Origin: Nitrospinae bacterium RIFCSPLOWO2_12_FULL_45_22
Lineage (GTDB): Bacteria > 2-12-FULL-45-22
NCBI GenBank assembly: GCA_001803565.1
Contig: MHDQ01000006.1
Span: 1 to 18,958 of the forward strand
DNA: 18,958 nucleotides
Direction of reading: 5' to 3'
Part shown: one piece after another, positions 1 through 7,218 of the stretch
Numbering within the stretch: the stretch's first letter is position 1
How the letters are laid out: each line of letters begins with the position of its first letter
Position numbers and translations under genes: made by a program
The notes under the pieces: model-generated
What the model was told of the DNA's origin: nothing
The model's database searches: none
What the model saw: only the letters and a program-made list of their open reading frames with translations

Positions 1-118
1 CTTTGAGTTGGCTAAAAAAATCTATCCCTTCTCTCTCCATATGTCGGGCTATCCTATAAGCCTCCAGGGTATTAAAGTCATAAATCTTGATCTCATCATC
101 TTTAATCTCAAATTTCAT
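1..118 (-). CDS. Rubrerythrin/ferritin-like protein, N-terminal 39 residues (cut by window edge)
   Basis: Translating the minus strand from the ATG at 116-118 gives 39 residues running off the left edge. After a short acidic/lysine-rich start, residues 18-38 read LEAYRIARHMEREGIDFFSQL. This resembles the first helix of rubrerythrin-like ferritin domains (E-A-x-x-I-A-x-x-x-E-x-E-G-x-x-F), where the Glu residues help ligate a di-iron centre. Such proteins usually act in peroxide detoxification or iron handling in anaerobes. An upstream AGGAAG on the minus strand, about 10 nt away, can serve as ribosome-binding site. An overlapping upstream ATG hits a stop after six codons, which supports this start. 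The gene lies just beyond the beta2 oxidoreductase subunit and may be the next cistron. The family call rests on one helix only. Confidence 0.6.
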   Translation of the reverse strand, partial: MKFEIKDDEIKIYDFNTLEAYRIARHMEREGIDFFSQLK

Positions 119-145
119 AGCCTTTCATTACTTCCTTACTATTTT

Positions 146-991
146 TTATGGGATCTTGTCTACATCTTTGAAAATCCCCAAGGGATATTCCTCTAGCATA
201 TGGCTCATGATCCACTTAATTGACTCTAACGGTGTCTTTTTGAAGGTGGGGGGACAGGCAGATAATATTTCTACAAAGCTATAGCCTACACCATCTATCT
301 GTTTCTGGAAGGCCGTTTTTACTGTTTTTAGGGCCTGATTGAATTGGGCTGGGCTAGTCAGGGCACAGCGGGCGGAAAAGGCCATACCTGTCATAGTGGC
401 CAGCAGCTCTGCTACATGGATGGGATACCCAAATCCCTGAGGTTGTCTACCTTCCGGGGTAGTAGTAGTGACCTGGTCTAAAAGGGTAGTGGGGGCCATC
501 TGGCCACCAGTAGTGCCATAGCCAGCATTATTACAAAAGATAGTAGTGAGTTTCTCTCCCCGGTTAACCGCATTTATCATATCACCCATGCCGATAGCTG
601 CCAGGTCCCCATCGCCCTGGACAGTAAAAACAATGGGTTTGCCGTGGAGGGATCGTTTTATACCGGTGGCTACCTCAGGGGCCCGGCCGTGCAGGGCCAT
701 AATAGCATCTATCTTTAGCATACCCATCCCCATAGCATGGCAGCCTACACCACCTACACCAATACAATGTCCCCGGATCTTTAACTCATCAATGGCTTCA
801 CCAATAAGGCGATAGATCAGGCCATGCTGGCAGCCAGGACACAGAATAGTGGGGAGGTCATGCATACATTCTGGCCGGGAATAGACTATCTCTCGCTCTA
901 CTTTTTCATCTATATTTTCTTTAATTGTTGAACTTATAATTCTGCCAGAAAAGGGCTCTCGCTTAACATTTTCGTCTACCTTTCTTTTCAT
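146..991 (-). CDS. 2-oxoacid:ferredoxin oxidoreductase beta subunit (VorA/KorB-like), second copy
   Basis: This is the TPP-binding beta subunit of a 2-oxoacid:ferredoxin oxidoreductase, 281 aa, which decarboxylates a 2-oxoacid to an acyl-CoA with electrons going to ferredoxin. The TPP/Mg motif GDGD is at residues 126-129 with the paired CNNAGYG at 153-159. Four cysteines expected to hold the proximal [4Fe-4S] cluster are present: Cys51 and Cys54 (CPGC), Cys84 (GVGC) and Cys246 (SAC). The roughly 45 residues before CPGC make the N-terminus longer than in the paralogue at 2238-3011. The start is supported by AAAGGA eight bases upstream. It lies 69 bp downstream of its alpha partner, with a hairpin between. 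A branched-chain oxoacid (VOR) role fits the alpha subunit's similarity, but 2-oxoglutarate or indolepyruvate cannot be excluded. Confidence 0.9.
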   Translation of the reverse strand: MKRKVDENVKREPFSGRIISSTIKENIDEKVEREIVYSRPECMHDLPTILCPGCQHGLIYRLIGEAIDELKIRGHCIGVGGVGCHAMGMGMLKIDAIMALHGRAPEVATGIKRSLHGKPIVFTVQGDGDLAAIGMGDMINAVNRGEKLTTIFCNNAGYGTTGGQMAPTTLLDQVTTTTPEGRQPQGFGYPIHVAELLATMTGMAFSARCALTSPAQFNQALKTVKTAFQKQIDGVGYSFVEILSACPPTFKKTPLESIKWIMSHMLEEYPLGIFKDVDKIP

Positions 992-1035
992 GGTAATTCC
1001 TTTCCTTCTTGCATAACAGCAGTATCTGCGGCTAG

Positions 1036-1052
1036 GCAGGGTAAGACCCTGC
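1036..1052. other. Intergenic hairpin between alpha2 and beta2
   Basis: GCAGGGT and ACCCTGC form a perfect 7-bp stem around an AAG loop. Flanking AACAG/CTGTT bases could lengthen the structure imperfectly. No T-run follows on the minus strand, so it is not a classical terminator. It may be an mRNA processing or stability hairpin that tunes the alpha:beta ratio. Confidence 0.5.
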
Positions 1053-1060
1053 AGCTACTG

Positions 1061-2137
1061 TTAGATTAATCTCTTTACCTCTTGCAAAACGGTCTTAGGG
1101 AAGATCATACCGCTGGACGTAACCAGGTGGCGATGGGCAATGCCAACCAGGTGTACTTCTGCCTTATCTTGCACTGCGGCTTGCACATCCCGCAGCATCT
1201 GTCCCAGGTTGTCTTCTACTACCACGAATTTTTTGGTATGCTGGGCCGCAGCCCTTATTATCTGGGTGGGGAAAGGCCAGAGGGTGATAGGTCTAATAAA
1301 GCCAACTCTTAACCCTTCTTTCCGGGCCTGGTGATAAGCCCATAAAGAACTACGGGCACTGGAGCCAAAGGATACCACTATTAGGTCTGCATCTTCGGTA
1401 TGGCCGGCCTGATAGCGGACCTCTTTTTCGGTCATCTCCTGGTATTTTTTGGTTATACGTATCATATAATCTCTGTAACTACCAAGGATTCCTGGGGCAT
1501 TCTGGATAAACCTACCTGGATCATCATGATCACCAACAGTAGTTAGAGCCCAACTCTTTTTATCGGGGAGCGGCCCAAAGTCTAATCTGTGCAACTCTAA
1601 GCCTTCCTGCATCTGCCCAATGATAGCATCAGTCAGGATAATGACCGGATGGCGGTACTTATCTGCCAGACAAAAGGCTAATTGGACCAGCTCAAAGGTC
1701 TCTTGCACTGAAGCGGGGGATAAGACAATGTTGTGATAGCCGCCATTGCCTCCACCCCGGGTAACCTGCATATAGTCCATCTGAGAAGTCTGGGTATTGC
1801 CACCACCAGGGCCACCACGCTGGACATCTGCGATGACACAGGGGAGTTCTGATGCTGCAAGGGTAGAGATCCCTTCCTGCATGAGACTAAAACCGGTACT
1901 GGAAGAAGAGGTCATGGCCCTTACACCGGTAGCGGCCGCACCATAGAGCATATTTATAGAAGATACCTCACTCTCGGTCTGGACAAATACTCCACCCACC
2001 TTGGGTAGTTCGCGGGCAAAGAATTCTACTACCTCATTCTGCGGGGTTATAGGATAACCGAAATAACAGCGACAATCGGCATATAGGGCACCATAACCCA
2101 GGGCTTCATTACCATTAATCAACCTTTTCTCTAGCAT
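1061..2137 (-). CDS. vorB: 2-oxoacid:ferredoxin oxidoreductase alpha subunit (VorB-like), second copy
   Basis: This is the pyrimidine-binding alpha subunit of a ferredoxin-dependent 2-oxoacid oxidoreductase, matching the pattern of proteins annotated 3-methyl-2-oxobutanoate dehydrogenase subunit VorB. The YPITP motif, typical of this domain, is near residue 28. MTSSSSTGFSLMQE, the QRGGPG segment and the C-terminal RPITLWPFP (domain II) are all present. At 358 aa it is a free-standing alpha subunit without a fused gamma domain. I chose the ATG at 2137, nine codons inside the longest reading frame. GGAG sits five bases before it, and the protein then begins NGNEA, aligned with the paralogue's TGNEA. 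The substrate is inferred from family resemblance only. A repeat-rich 100-bp space separates it from beta1. Confidence 0.88.
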   Translation of the reverse strand: MLEKRLINGNEALGYGALYADCRCYFGYPITPQNEVVEFFARELPKVGGVFVQTESEVSSINMLYGAAATGVRAMTSSSSTGFSLMQEGISTLAASELPCVIADVQRGGPGGGNTQTSQMDYMQVTRGGGNGGYHNIVLSPASVQETFELVQLAFCLADKYRHPVIILTDAIIGQMQEGLELHRLDFGPLPDKKSWALTTVGDHDDPGRFIQNAPGILGSYRDYMIRITKKYQEMTEKEVRYQAGHTEDADLIVVSFGSSARSSLWAYHQARKEGLRVGFIRPITLWPFPTQIIRAAAQHTKKFVVVEDNLGQMLRDVQAAVQDKAEVHLVGIAHRHLVTSSGMIFPKTVLQEVKRLI

Positions 2138-2159
2138 AATAGCTCCATTCTTCTCTTGC

Positions 2160-2237
2160 GTCATTAGGTTAGTGCGGCATTGTGTTATCAGGTCATTGGG
2201 CGATAGCGTTAATGGGTTATTAGGTCACCTAATGACC
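2160..2237. repeat. GTCATTAGG-type intergenic repeats with a terminal palindrome
   Basis: The space between beta1 and alpha2 contains degenerate direct repeats: GTCATTAGGTT (2160-2170), GGTCATTGGG (2191-2200) and GTTATTAGGTC (2216-2226). The last belongs to an inverted repeat, 2215-2225 against 2227-2237, with 11-bp arms, one mismatch and a 1-nt centre. A related stretch, TTGGGTCATTGAATTATTGG, lies at 6592-6611. No gene is visible here. Confidence 0.6.
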
Positions 2238-3011
2238 TCATAAAATCTCTTTTACGTTTTTAAACTCTCCTAAAGGATACTCGGCTATCATATATTCTTC
2301 TACCCACTTCAGGGCCTTATTGGGCGGCATATGAAGGGTAGAAGGGCAGGCAGATAGTATCTCTACAAACCCATAGCCTATACCATCCATCTGTTTCTGG
2401 AAGGCCAGGTTAAGGAATTTTTTGGTCTGATTATAATTTTTGCGAGACGTTAACGCACCCCGGGCAGAATAGGCTGTCCCTCGCAGCATAGCCAGCATCT
2501 CTGCTACATGGATAGGATAGCCTGCTACCTGGGGGTCTCGTCCAGTAGGGGTAGTAGTGGTGACTTGCTCTAATAAGGTAGTGGGGGCCATCTGGCCACC
2601 AGTGGTGCCATAGCCAGCGTTGTTGCAAAAGATAGTAGTCAATTTTTCCCCCCGGCCTATGGCATTAATGATATCGCCCATGCCAATAGCCGCCAGGTCA
2701 CCATCGCCCTGGATAGTAAATACAATGGGTTTGCCACCCTGGGAGCGCTTTATCCCGGTAGCGACGCCCGGACCCCGGCCATGCAAGGCAAAGACAAAGT
2801 CGGTAGCAATGGTCCCTATCATAAACCCATGACAGCCCACACCGGCTACACCAATAGCCTGTTTCTTGATGCCCAGTTCATCTATGGCCTCACAGATAAC
2901 CCGGGCCACGGTGCCATAATGACAGCCCGGGCAATACATAGTTGGCAATCCGGTATAGGATTCCGGGCCCCCACAGAGCAATTCTCTTTCAGGATGATCT
3001 ATTTGTGGCAT
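2238..3011 (-). CDS. 2-oxoacid:ferredoxin oxidoreductase beta subunit (VorA/KorB-like), first copy
   Basis: TPP-binding beta subunit of 257 aa, clearly paralogous to the protein at 146-991. GDGD is at residues 102-105 and CNNAGYG at 129-135. Cluster cysteines are Cys27 and Cys30 (CPGC), Cys60 (GVGC) and Cys222 (SAC), so it appears able to bind both TPP and a [4Fe-4S] cluster. Its start overlaps the end of alpha1 by 13 bp, which indicates translational coupling. A strong GAGGAGGTG lies about 13 bases upstream of the ATG, a little far but the best available. The main differences from beta2 are the shorter N-terminus and the residues after GVGC (HGFMIGTI against HAMGMGML), next to the active site, so the two copies may differ in substrate. 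Confidence 0.9.
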   Translation of the reverse strand: MPQIDHPERELLCGGPESYTGLPTMYCPGCHYGTVARVICEAIDELGIKKQAIGVAGVGCHGFMIGTIATDFVFALHGRGPGVATGIKRSQGGKPIVFTIQGDGDLAAIGMGDIINAIGRGEKLTTIFCNNAGYGTTGGQMAPTTLLEQVTTTTPTGRDPQVAGYPIHVAEMLAMLRGTAYSARGALTSRKNYNQTKKFLNLAFQKQMDGIGYGFVEILSACPSTLHMPPNKALKWVEEYMIAEYPLGEFKNVKEIL

Positions 3012-4078
3012 AAGATGTTTTTCACCTCCTCGGAGACAGTCTTGGGAAAGATCATACCACTGGATGTAGGTAAGTGACGGGCTAGAGAGCCTAACAAATG
3101 TACCCCTGCCCTTCCTTCCACCGCAAATTCAACGTCTTCAACGAGTTGGCCTAAACTGTCTTCTACTACCAGGAAATTTCTTACCCTATGAGAGGTCTCC
3201 CGGATGATTTTTGTCGGGAAAGGCCATAGGGTAATGGGTCTGATTAGGCCCACTTTGTACCCTTCTGGTCGAAGACGGCGTAATGTTTCTAAAGATATCC
3301 TGGCGCTAGACCCATAAGCTACTATCACCATCTCGGCATCTTCGATCTCGTAAGTTTTAAAGCGCACTTCATTATCAGTGATCTCCTGGTATTTCTTCCC
3401 CAGATTAACAATTATATCGCGATAGTTATTGAAAAAGGTCCAGATATTGGGTACCGTATTTCTGTATTTACGCTCTCCCTGGCCGGTAGCGGCCCAATCT
3501 TTGGCGGGCAAGGGGCCGAAGTTGATGGAATAGAGCTCCAGATTCTCCATCATCTGCCCTAAGATAGCATCAGAGAGGACAATGACCGGGTGGTGGTATT
3601 TATCTGCCAGATAAAAGGCCCGCTGGATTAATTCAAAGATCTCCTGGACGGAAAATGGTGCCAGGACAAGGGGGTAGTAATCACCATTGCCACCACCTTT
3701 AGTCACTTGGGCATAATCCATCTGGGCGGTTTGGGTAGAACCAGCCCCCGGCCCTCCTCGTTGGACATCAACAATAACTGCCGGTAAGCTACAATAGGCC
3801 ATATGGGCTATACATTCCTGCATCAGGCTGAACCCAGTACTGGATGAAGAAGTCATGGCCCGTACCCCAGTAGCTACCGCACCATAAAGCATATTTATAG
3901 AGGTAAGTTCACTCTCGGTTTGGACAAAATTACCGCCTATTTTAGGCAGCTCCCGGGCAAAGAATTCTACTACTTCATTCTGGGGGGTTATGGGGTAGCC
4001 AAAATAGTTCCTACAGCCAGCATAAATAGCGCCATAACCCACGGCCTCATTTCCTGTGATCAAGAGCTTTTTTCCCAT
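2999..4078 (-). CDS. vorB: 2-oxoacid:ferredoxin oxidoreductase alpha subunit (VorB-like), first copy
   Basis: Alpha subunit of 359 aa and the first gene of the tandem oxidoreductase cluster. It carries the YPITP motif near residue 28, MTSSSSTGFSLMQE, the QRGGPG segment and RPITLWPFP, and aligns along its whole length with the protein at 1061-2137. The start ATG at 4078 follows a purine-rich AAGGAAGGAAGAGGAG. No ferredoxin-like delta gene precedes it and no gamma gene follows within the window, although four-subunit VOR/KOR enzymes usually carry these adjacently. A dedicated promoter was not confidently found in the 113-bp gap upstream, so it may be transcribed with the flavin block or from an unrecognised promoter. 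The branched-chain oxoacid substrate is inferred from the family. Confidence 0.88.
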   Translation of the reverse strand: MGKKLLITGNEAVGYGAIYAGCRNYFGYPITPQNEVVEFFARELPKIGGNFVQTESELTSINMLYGAVATGVRAMTSSSSTGFSLMQECIAHMAYCSLPAVIVDVQRGGPGAGSTQTAQMDYAQVTKGGGNGDYYPLVLAPFSVQEIFELIQRAFYLADKYHHPVIVLSDAILGQMMENLELYSINFGPLPAKDWAATGQGERKYRNTVPNIWTFFNNYRDIIVNLGKKYQEITDNEVRFKTYEIEDAEMVIVAYGSSARISLETLRRLRPEGYKVGLIRPITLWPFPTKIIRETSHRVRNFLVVEDSLGQLVEDVEFAVEGRAGVHLLGSLARHLPTSSGMIFPKTVSEEVKNILCHK

Positions 4079-4191
4079 CTCCTCTTCCTTCCTTCACTTT
4101 CTTGCAAAACAAGCTTTGCCACTACATATTCCTGTAACAACGCTGGTTTCATGAGGTATGCAGTGATCGAGCTTGCTTGACAACACATTTT

Positions 4192-4629
4192 TTAGTGATG
4201 ACTAATTACCACTACCGTTATTTCATCACCATCCTGAACCTTTAAGCGTTCTTTTAGATTATAAGGGGCTATAATCTCCAGCTTATCGGCCGGATATTCT
4301 GGTACCAACGGGATAACAATAGCCCCTGGTATGCTTCCCTGGATCATTATTTTATAACATATCCCCTGGCAGAATGCCGGATTATCCGGGGCAATGACTA
4401 TACCCGGACGGCTTTTTAACTTCTGAAGACCCTCTAATGCTAGAGGGTTTTCTAATTTTAAATTAAGGGTCCCCGGATAGGGATTGATACCCACCTTATT
4501 AAGGAACTGTTCTTTGGCCCAAGGCAATTCAGTAAATACCTTTCCCTCTCCTAGGCCAGAGACTATCTTCCCATACAGGGTAAGACCAGTTAAGATATCT
4601 TTATCTTCTGAATATTGCAAACCAGTCAT
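4192..4629 (-). CDS. ribK: DUF120-type riboflavin kinase (archaeal, CTP-dependent family)
   Basis: This 145-aa protein matches the DUF120/RibK pattern. It has SGLGEG at residues 24-29, then PYPGTLNLKL at 50-59 and a C-terminal AP-x-x-LKERL-x-x-DGD segment. Characterised archaeal members phosphorylate riboflavin to FMN using CTP, and bacteria normally use the unrelated ATP-dependent RibF instead. Its place behind ribBA and ubiX fits the last step of FMN supply. The length fits the stand-alone kinase domain, with no fused N-terminal HTH. Start choice is uncertain: AAGGAG lies only two bases from the ATG at 4629, and a TTG four codons in is also possible. It is last in the flavin block, separated from ubiX by a 144-bp palindromic spacer. 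CTP use is inferred from the family. Confidence 0.83.
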   Translation of the reverse strand: MTGLQYSEDKDILTGLTLYGKIVSGLGEGKVFTELPWAKEQFLNKVGINPYPGTLNLKLENPLALEGLQKLKSRPGIVIAPDNPAFCQGICYKIMIQGSIPGAIVIPLVPEYPADKLEIIAPYNLKERLKVQDGDEITVVVISHH

Positions 4630-4652
4630 TTCTCCTTAGTACGTAAGCGTTC

Positions 4653-4770
4653 AGCCGTCAGCTATCAGCAAGACTTAGCGTAAGGCGTTAGGGGTAAGGC
4701 GTGAGGAGAAATTTTTCTTACCCCTAACGATTGTTTTTAACTGAAAACTGACTGCTGATAGCTGAAGGCT
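4653..4770. repeat. Nested 118-bp imperfect palindrome
   Basis: The outer arms AGCCGTCAGCTATCAGCA (4653-4670) and TGCTGATAGCTGAAGGCT (4753-4770) are complementary at 17 of 18 positions. Inside lies a perfect 13-bp pair, CGTTAGGGGTAAG (4686-4698) and CTTACCCCTAACG (4717-4729), around an 18-nt loop. It fills the space between ubiX and ribK and ends three bases from the ubiX stop. It looks like a dispersed palindromic intergenic repeat and has no coding capacity. It could form a large RNA hairpin in the flavin transcript. Confidence 0.8.
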
Positions 4771-4773
4771 TAT

Positions 4774-5337
4774 CTAAGAATTGCCCCAACGGTGATAGAG
4801 ATTATGCTCAATATTAAAAAGGTCCAGGACTTTCCCTACCGTCTGATCAACTATATCGGTTATGGTCTTAGGGCCATTATAAAACGCCGGTGTCGGCGGC
4901 AAGATTATAGCCCCCATCTCCGTTGCCCGCTCTAGATTCCGGATATGACCGAGGTGCAGAGGTGTTTCCCGGAAGAGGAGGACTAATCTTCTCCTCTCCT
5001 TAAGCACCACATCGCAAGCCCTTACCAATAAATTATCATTATAGGAATGGGCGATAGCCGATAAGGTTTTTGCACTACAAGGGGCCACTATCATCCCATC
5101 GGTACGGAAAGAGCCACTGGAAATCGGCGCTGCAATATCGTCAACCGCATGGCAATAATTGGCCAATTTTTCTATTCTTGCTATTTCTTTATAGGCTGTT
5201 TCCAGGGCTATAGTCTTTTTACCGGGGTCGGTGATTACCAGGTGGGTTTCTATCTCGGGGTGAGTATTCAATACTTCTAACAGCCTTATGCCGTAGATAG
5301 CGCCACTAGCGCCAGATATGCCAATGATCAGCTTCAA
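4774..5337 (-). CDS. ubiX: Flavin prenyltransferase UbiX
   Basis: UbiX attaches a dimethylallyl group to FMN, making prenyl-FMN, the cofactor of UbiD-family (de)carboxylases. The 187-aa protein is the usual length. It opens with the FMN-binding IIGISGASGAIYG signature, has APCSAKTLSAIA around residues 86-97, a basic ERRRLVLLFRETPLHL segment (phosphate/dimethylallyl phosphate binding in the family), and ILPPTPAFYNGP toward the C-terminus. The start codon is TTG at 5337, fixed by the position of the signature; a weak GAGAGAG precedes it. It is 13 bp downstream of ribBA and is followed by the palindromic spacer. Its neighbours make FMN (RibBA, RibK) and a putative prenyl-FMN chaperone, which matches this role. 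Confidence 0.95.
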   Translation of the reverse strand: MKLIIGISGASGAIYGIRLLEVLNTHPEIETHLVITDPGKKTIALETAYKEIARIEKLANYCHAVDDIAAPISSGSFRTDGMIVAPCSAKTLSAIAHSYNDNLLVRACDVVLKERRRLVLLFRETPLHLGHIRNLERATEMGAIILPPTPAFYNGPKTITDIVDQTVGKVLDLFNIEHNLYHRWGNS

Positions 5338-5350
5338 GGTTCTCTCTCTC

Positions 5351-6574
5351 TCACAGATTAACTATCTTATCTTCCTTATATTCCAGAAGGTGTCCCAGCT
5401 TCTCTTTTTTAGTCCTAAGATATTGTATGTTTTCTGGCGTGTAGATGGTTTCAATCGGCACTCTTTCGGTGACTCGTAAGCCGAAGCCTTCAATGCCAAC
5501 CACTTTCTTAGGGTTATTGGTTAAGAGACGGATAGTAGAGAGGCCAAGATCGGCCAGTATTTGTGCCCCAATACCATAATCCCGGAGGTCGGCTGGGAAG
5601 CCCAATTCCAGATTAGCTTCTACGGTATCTTTACCTTCATCCTGGAGCTTATAAGCCTTTATCTTATTAAGCAGGCCAATGCCCCGACCTTCCTGGGACA
5701 TATAGAGAAATACACCCTGGCCCTCGGCCTGGATTCTCCTCAAGGCATCTTCCATCTGGTGGCCACAATCACAGCGTAAGGAGCGAAATACATCACCGGT
5801 CAAGCACTGGGAGTGGACCCTTACCAGGACATCTTCCTTCCCTTGTACATCTCCTGTAACCAGAGCTACATGGGCCTTTTCGTCCAGGATGCAGATATAG
5901 CCAACGGCCATGAATTCACCAAATCTGGTAGGCAATTTTGCCTCAGCTATTTTTTCGATAAGGCGCTCTGTCCGGCGGCGATATTGGATCAGATCAGCTA
6001 CTGAAGCAATTTTCAACTGGAACTGTCTGGCTACTCCGATGAGCTGGGGTAATCGAGCCATAGTCCCATCATCGTTCATTATTTCACAAAGGACCCCGGC
6101 CGGGAAAAGGCCAGCTAGCCGGGCCAGGTCTACTGCGGCTTCTGTATGGCCAGCCCTCTGCAACACCCCACCTTTCTTGGCTGCTAAAGGGAATATATGG
6201 CCTGGTTTACTGATATCCTGCGGGCCAGTAGCAGGGTTAACTACAGCCAGGATAGTAACAGCCCGATCATAGGCAGAGATGCCAGTCGTAATTTTGCCTT
6301 TAGCACCAATAGATACCGTGAAGGCCGTGCCATGAGTAGAGGTATTATTTTCTACCATTAGCGGTATTTCCAGCTCCCGCAGTCTCTCTTCGCAGCAAGG
6401 CATACAGATCAAACCCCGGCCATACCTGGATATAAAGTTGATGGCCTCGGGAGTGACTTTTTCGGCAGCCATCAAAAAATCACCTTCATTTTCCCGGTCT
6501 TCATCATCAACCATGATGATCATCTTACCTGCCCTGATATCTTCTATCACTTCTTCAATCTTATTGAATGGCAA
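5351..6574 (-). CDS. ribBA: Bifunctional DHBP synthase / GTP cyclohydrolase II
   Basis: RibBA starts both branches of riboflavin synthesis: ribulose 5-phosphate to 3,4-dihydroxy-2-butanone 4-phosphate, and GTP to a pyrimidine precursor. The N-terminal RibB domain (about 1-200) carries [10 protein letters not shown] (23-32), GHTEA (142-146) and CEIMNDDG (163-170). The RibA domain (about 205-400) has the zinc cysteines Cys257, Cys268 and Cys270, EGRGIGL (295-301) and LTNNPKK (351-357). No catalytic motif appears missing, so both halves look active. The start is TTG at 6574: AGGGGGG lies eight bases upstream, and the nearby ATG at 6581 is out of frame and stops after six codons. It lies 30 bp after the LpdD-like gene and 13 bp before ubiX, an operon arrangement. 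Confidence 0.96.
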   Translation of the reverse strand: MPFNKIEEVIEDIRAGKMIIMVDDEDRENEGDFLMAAEKVTPEAINFISRYGRGLICMPCCEERLRELEIPLMVENNTSTHGTAFTVSIGAKGKITTGISAYDRAVTILAVVNPATGPQDISKPGHIFPLAAKKGGVLQRAGHTEAAVDLARLAGLFPAGVLCEIMNDDGTMARLPQLIGVARQFQLKIASVADLIQYRRRTERLIEKIAEAKLPTRFGEFMAVGYICILDEKAHVALVTGDVQGKEDVLVRVHSQCLTGDVFRSLRCDCGHQMEDALRRIQAEGQGVFLYMSQEGRGIGLLNKIKAYKLQDEGKDTVEANLELGFPADLRDYGIGAQILADLGLSTIRLLTNNPKKVVGIEGFGLRVTERVPIETIYTPENIQYLRTKKEKLGHLLEYKEDKIVNL

Positions 6575-6604
6575 CCTTCATCCCCCCTCTTTTGGGTCAT
6601 TGAA

Positions 6605-7042
6605 TTATTGGGTTTTGATCTGCCTTAAAAATTCTTCTACGGCCAGGTTAGTATTATCAATAATCCTTTCTATGTCTGTCTGGTTAGCCTGGTGGATATG
6701 CACGCCAGCGATAACCACAATAATAGAATTCAGCTCCCGCACTAAACGGTCTGCTATAGGCCGGGCTAACTCATCGTCTTTATGACCCAGGATGCTGATT
6801 ACCGATACATTAGCTGTTACCCGCGAAGGGTCTTGGGTACTGGGTCTAGGAAGCCCCACGGCTACACCGCCTATATGCGGCTCATCGCCCCCAGTGATAT
6901 GGACAATGATACCATTGGTCAGGGCAAAGGCCCTTAAGCTAACACGGCAAGAGCCATTACCCTCATCAATCTGGTAAATGCCCTCAGATCTAATATTATT
7001 TATTACTTCCTGTGAATTAAGATCTATCTCTGTTCCGAGCAT
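6605..7042 (-). CDS. LpdD-like prenylated-flavin chaperone family protein
   Basis: A 145-aa soluble protein with no signal peptide. Its pattern ITGGDEPHIGGVAVGLPRPS, followed by LGHKDDELARPIADRL and IVVIAGVHIHQANQTDIERI, resembles the small family around LpdD, the companion of UbiD-type gallate decarboxylases, thought to help prenyl-FMN handling. Family members often sit beside ubiX/ubiD genes, and here it heads an operon with ribBA, ubiX and ribK. An in-frame stop immediately before the ATG fixes the 5' limit, but no good ribosome-binding site is visible. A promoter-like TTGTCA/TATATT pair lies about 75-100 bp upstream. The sequence does not show a catalytic function, and the chaperone role is inferred from the family and the neighbours. 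Confidence 0.7.
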   Translation of the reverse strand: MLGTEIDLNSQEVINNIRSEGIYQIDEGNGSCRVSLRAFALTNGIIVHITGGDEPHIGGVAVGLPRPSTQDPSRVTANVSVISILGHKDDELARPIADRLVRELNSIIVVIAGVHIHQANQTDIERIIDNTNLAVEEFLRQIKTQ

Positions 7043-7115
7043 TTTTTATAAATCAGATAAGAGTGCCTCTTTAGTTAGTAAGAAGCCCCTTGGCAGTTTT
7101 GACCCATTAGCCCCG

Positions 7116-7144
7116 AATATATCACAGAATTCTTCCCCTGACAA
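7116..7144 (-). promoter_or_regulatory. Sigma-70-like promoter for the flavin block
   Basis: On the minus strand TTGTCA (7144-7139) and TATATT (7121-7116) are separated by 17 bp, each one mismatch from consensus. Transcription would start near 7109, about 67 nt before the LpdD-like start codon. No RFN/FMN-riboswitch core was recognised in that short leader. A 5-bp AAGAG/CTCTT hairpin with a 3-nt loop lies in the leader. Confidence 0.55.
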
Positions 7145-7218
7145 CGCAATATTTCATTGGAGTTTCTCCAAAAATTATTAAAGCTAGTATCATCCTTTTC
7201 AAACCTTTCAACGCAGAG

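Noticed and set aside
2138-2164. Nine-codon extension of the alpha2 subunit
   Set aside because: It runs into the repeat region, and the ATG at 2137 has GGAG upstream and aligns with the alpha1 start.
4079-4191. Dedicated promoter for the oxidoreductase cluster
   Set aside because: A TTGTCA is present on the minus strand, but the -10 at the right distance (CATACC) matches consensus at only three of six bases; no sigma-54 site was found either.
7043-7115. FMN (RFN) riboswitch ahead of the flavin block
   Set aside because: The leader is only about 67 nt and lacks the conserved RFN core blocks on either strand.
7139-7174. TTGGAG/CTCCAA hairpin as a terminator
   Set aside because: The stem at about 7157-7171 is short, and T-rich bases lie on the wrong side for either strand's neighbouring gene.
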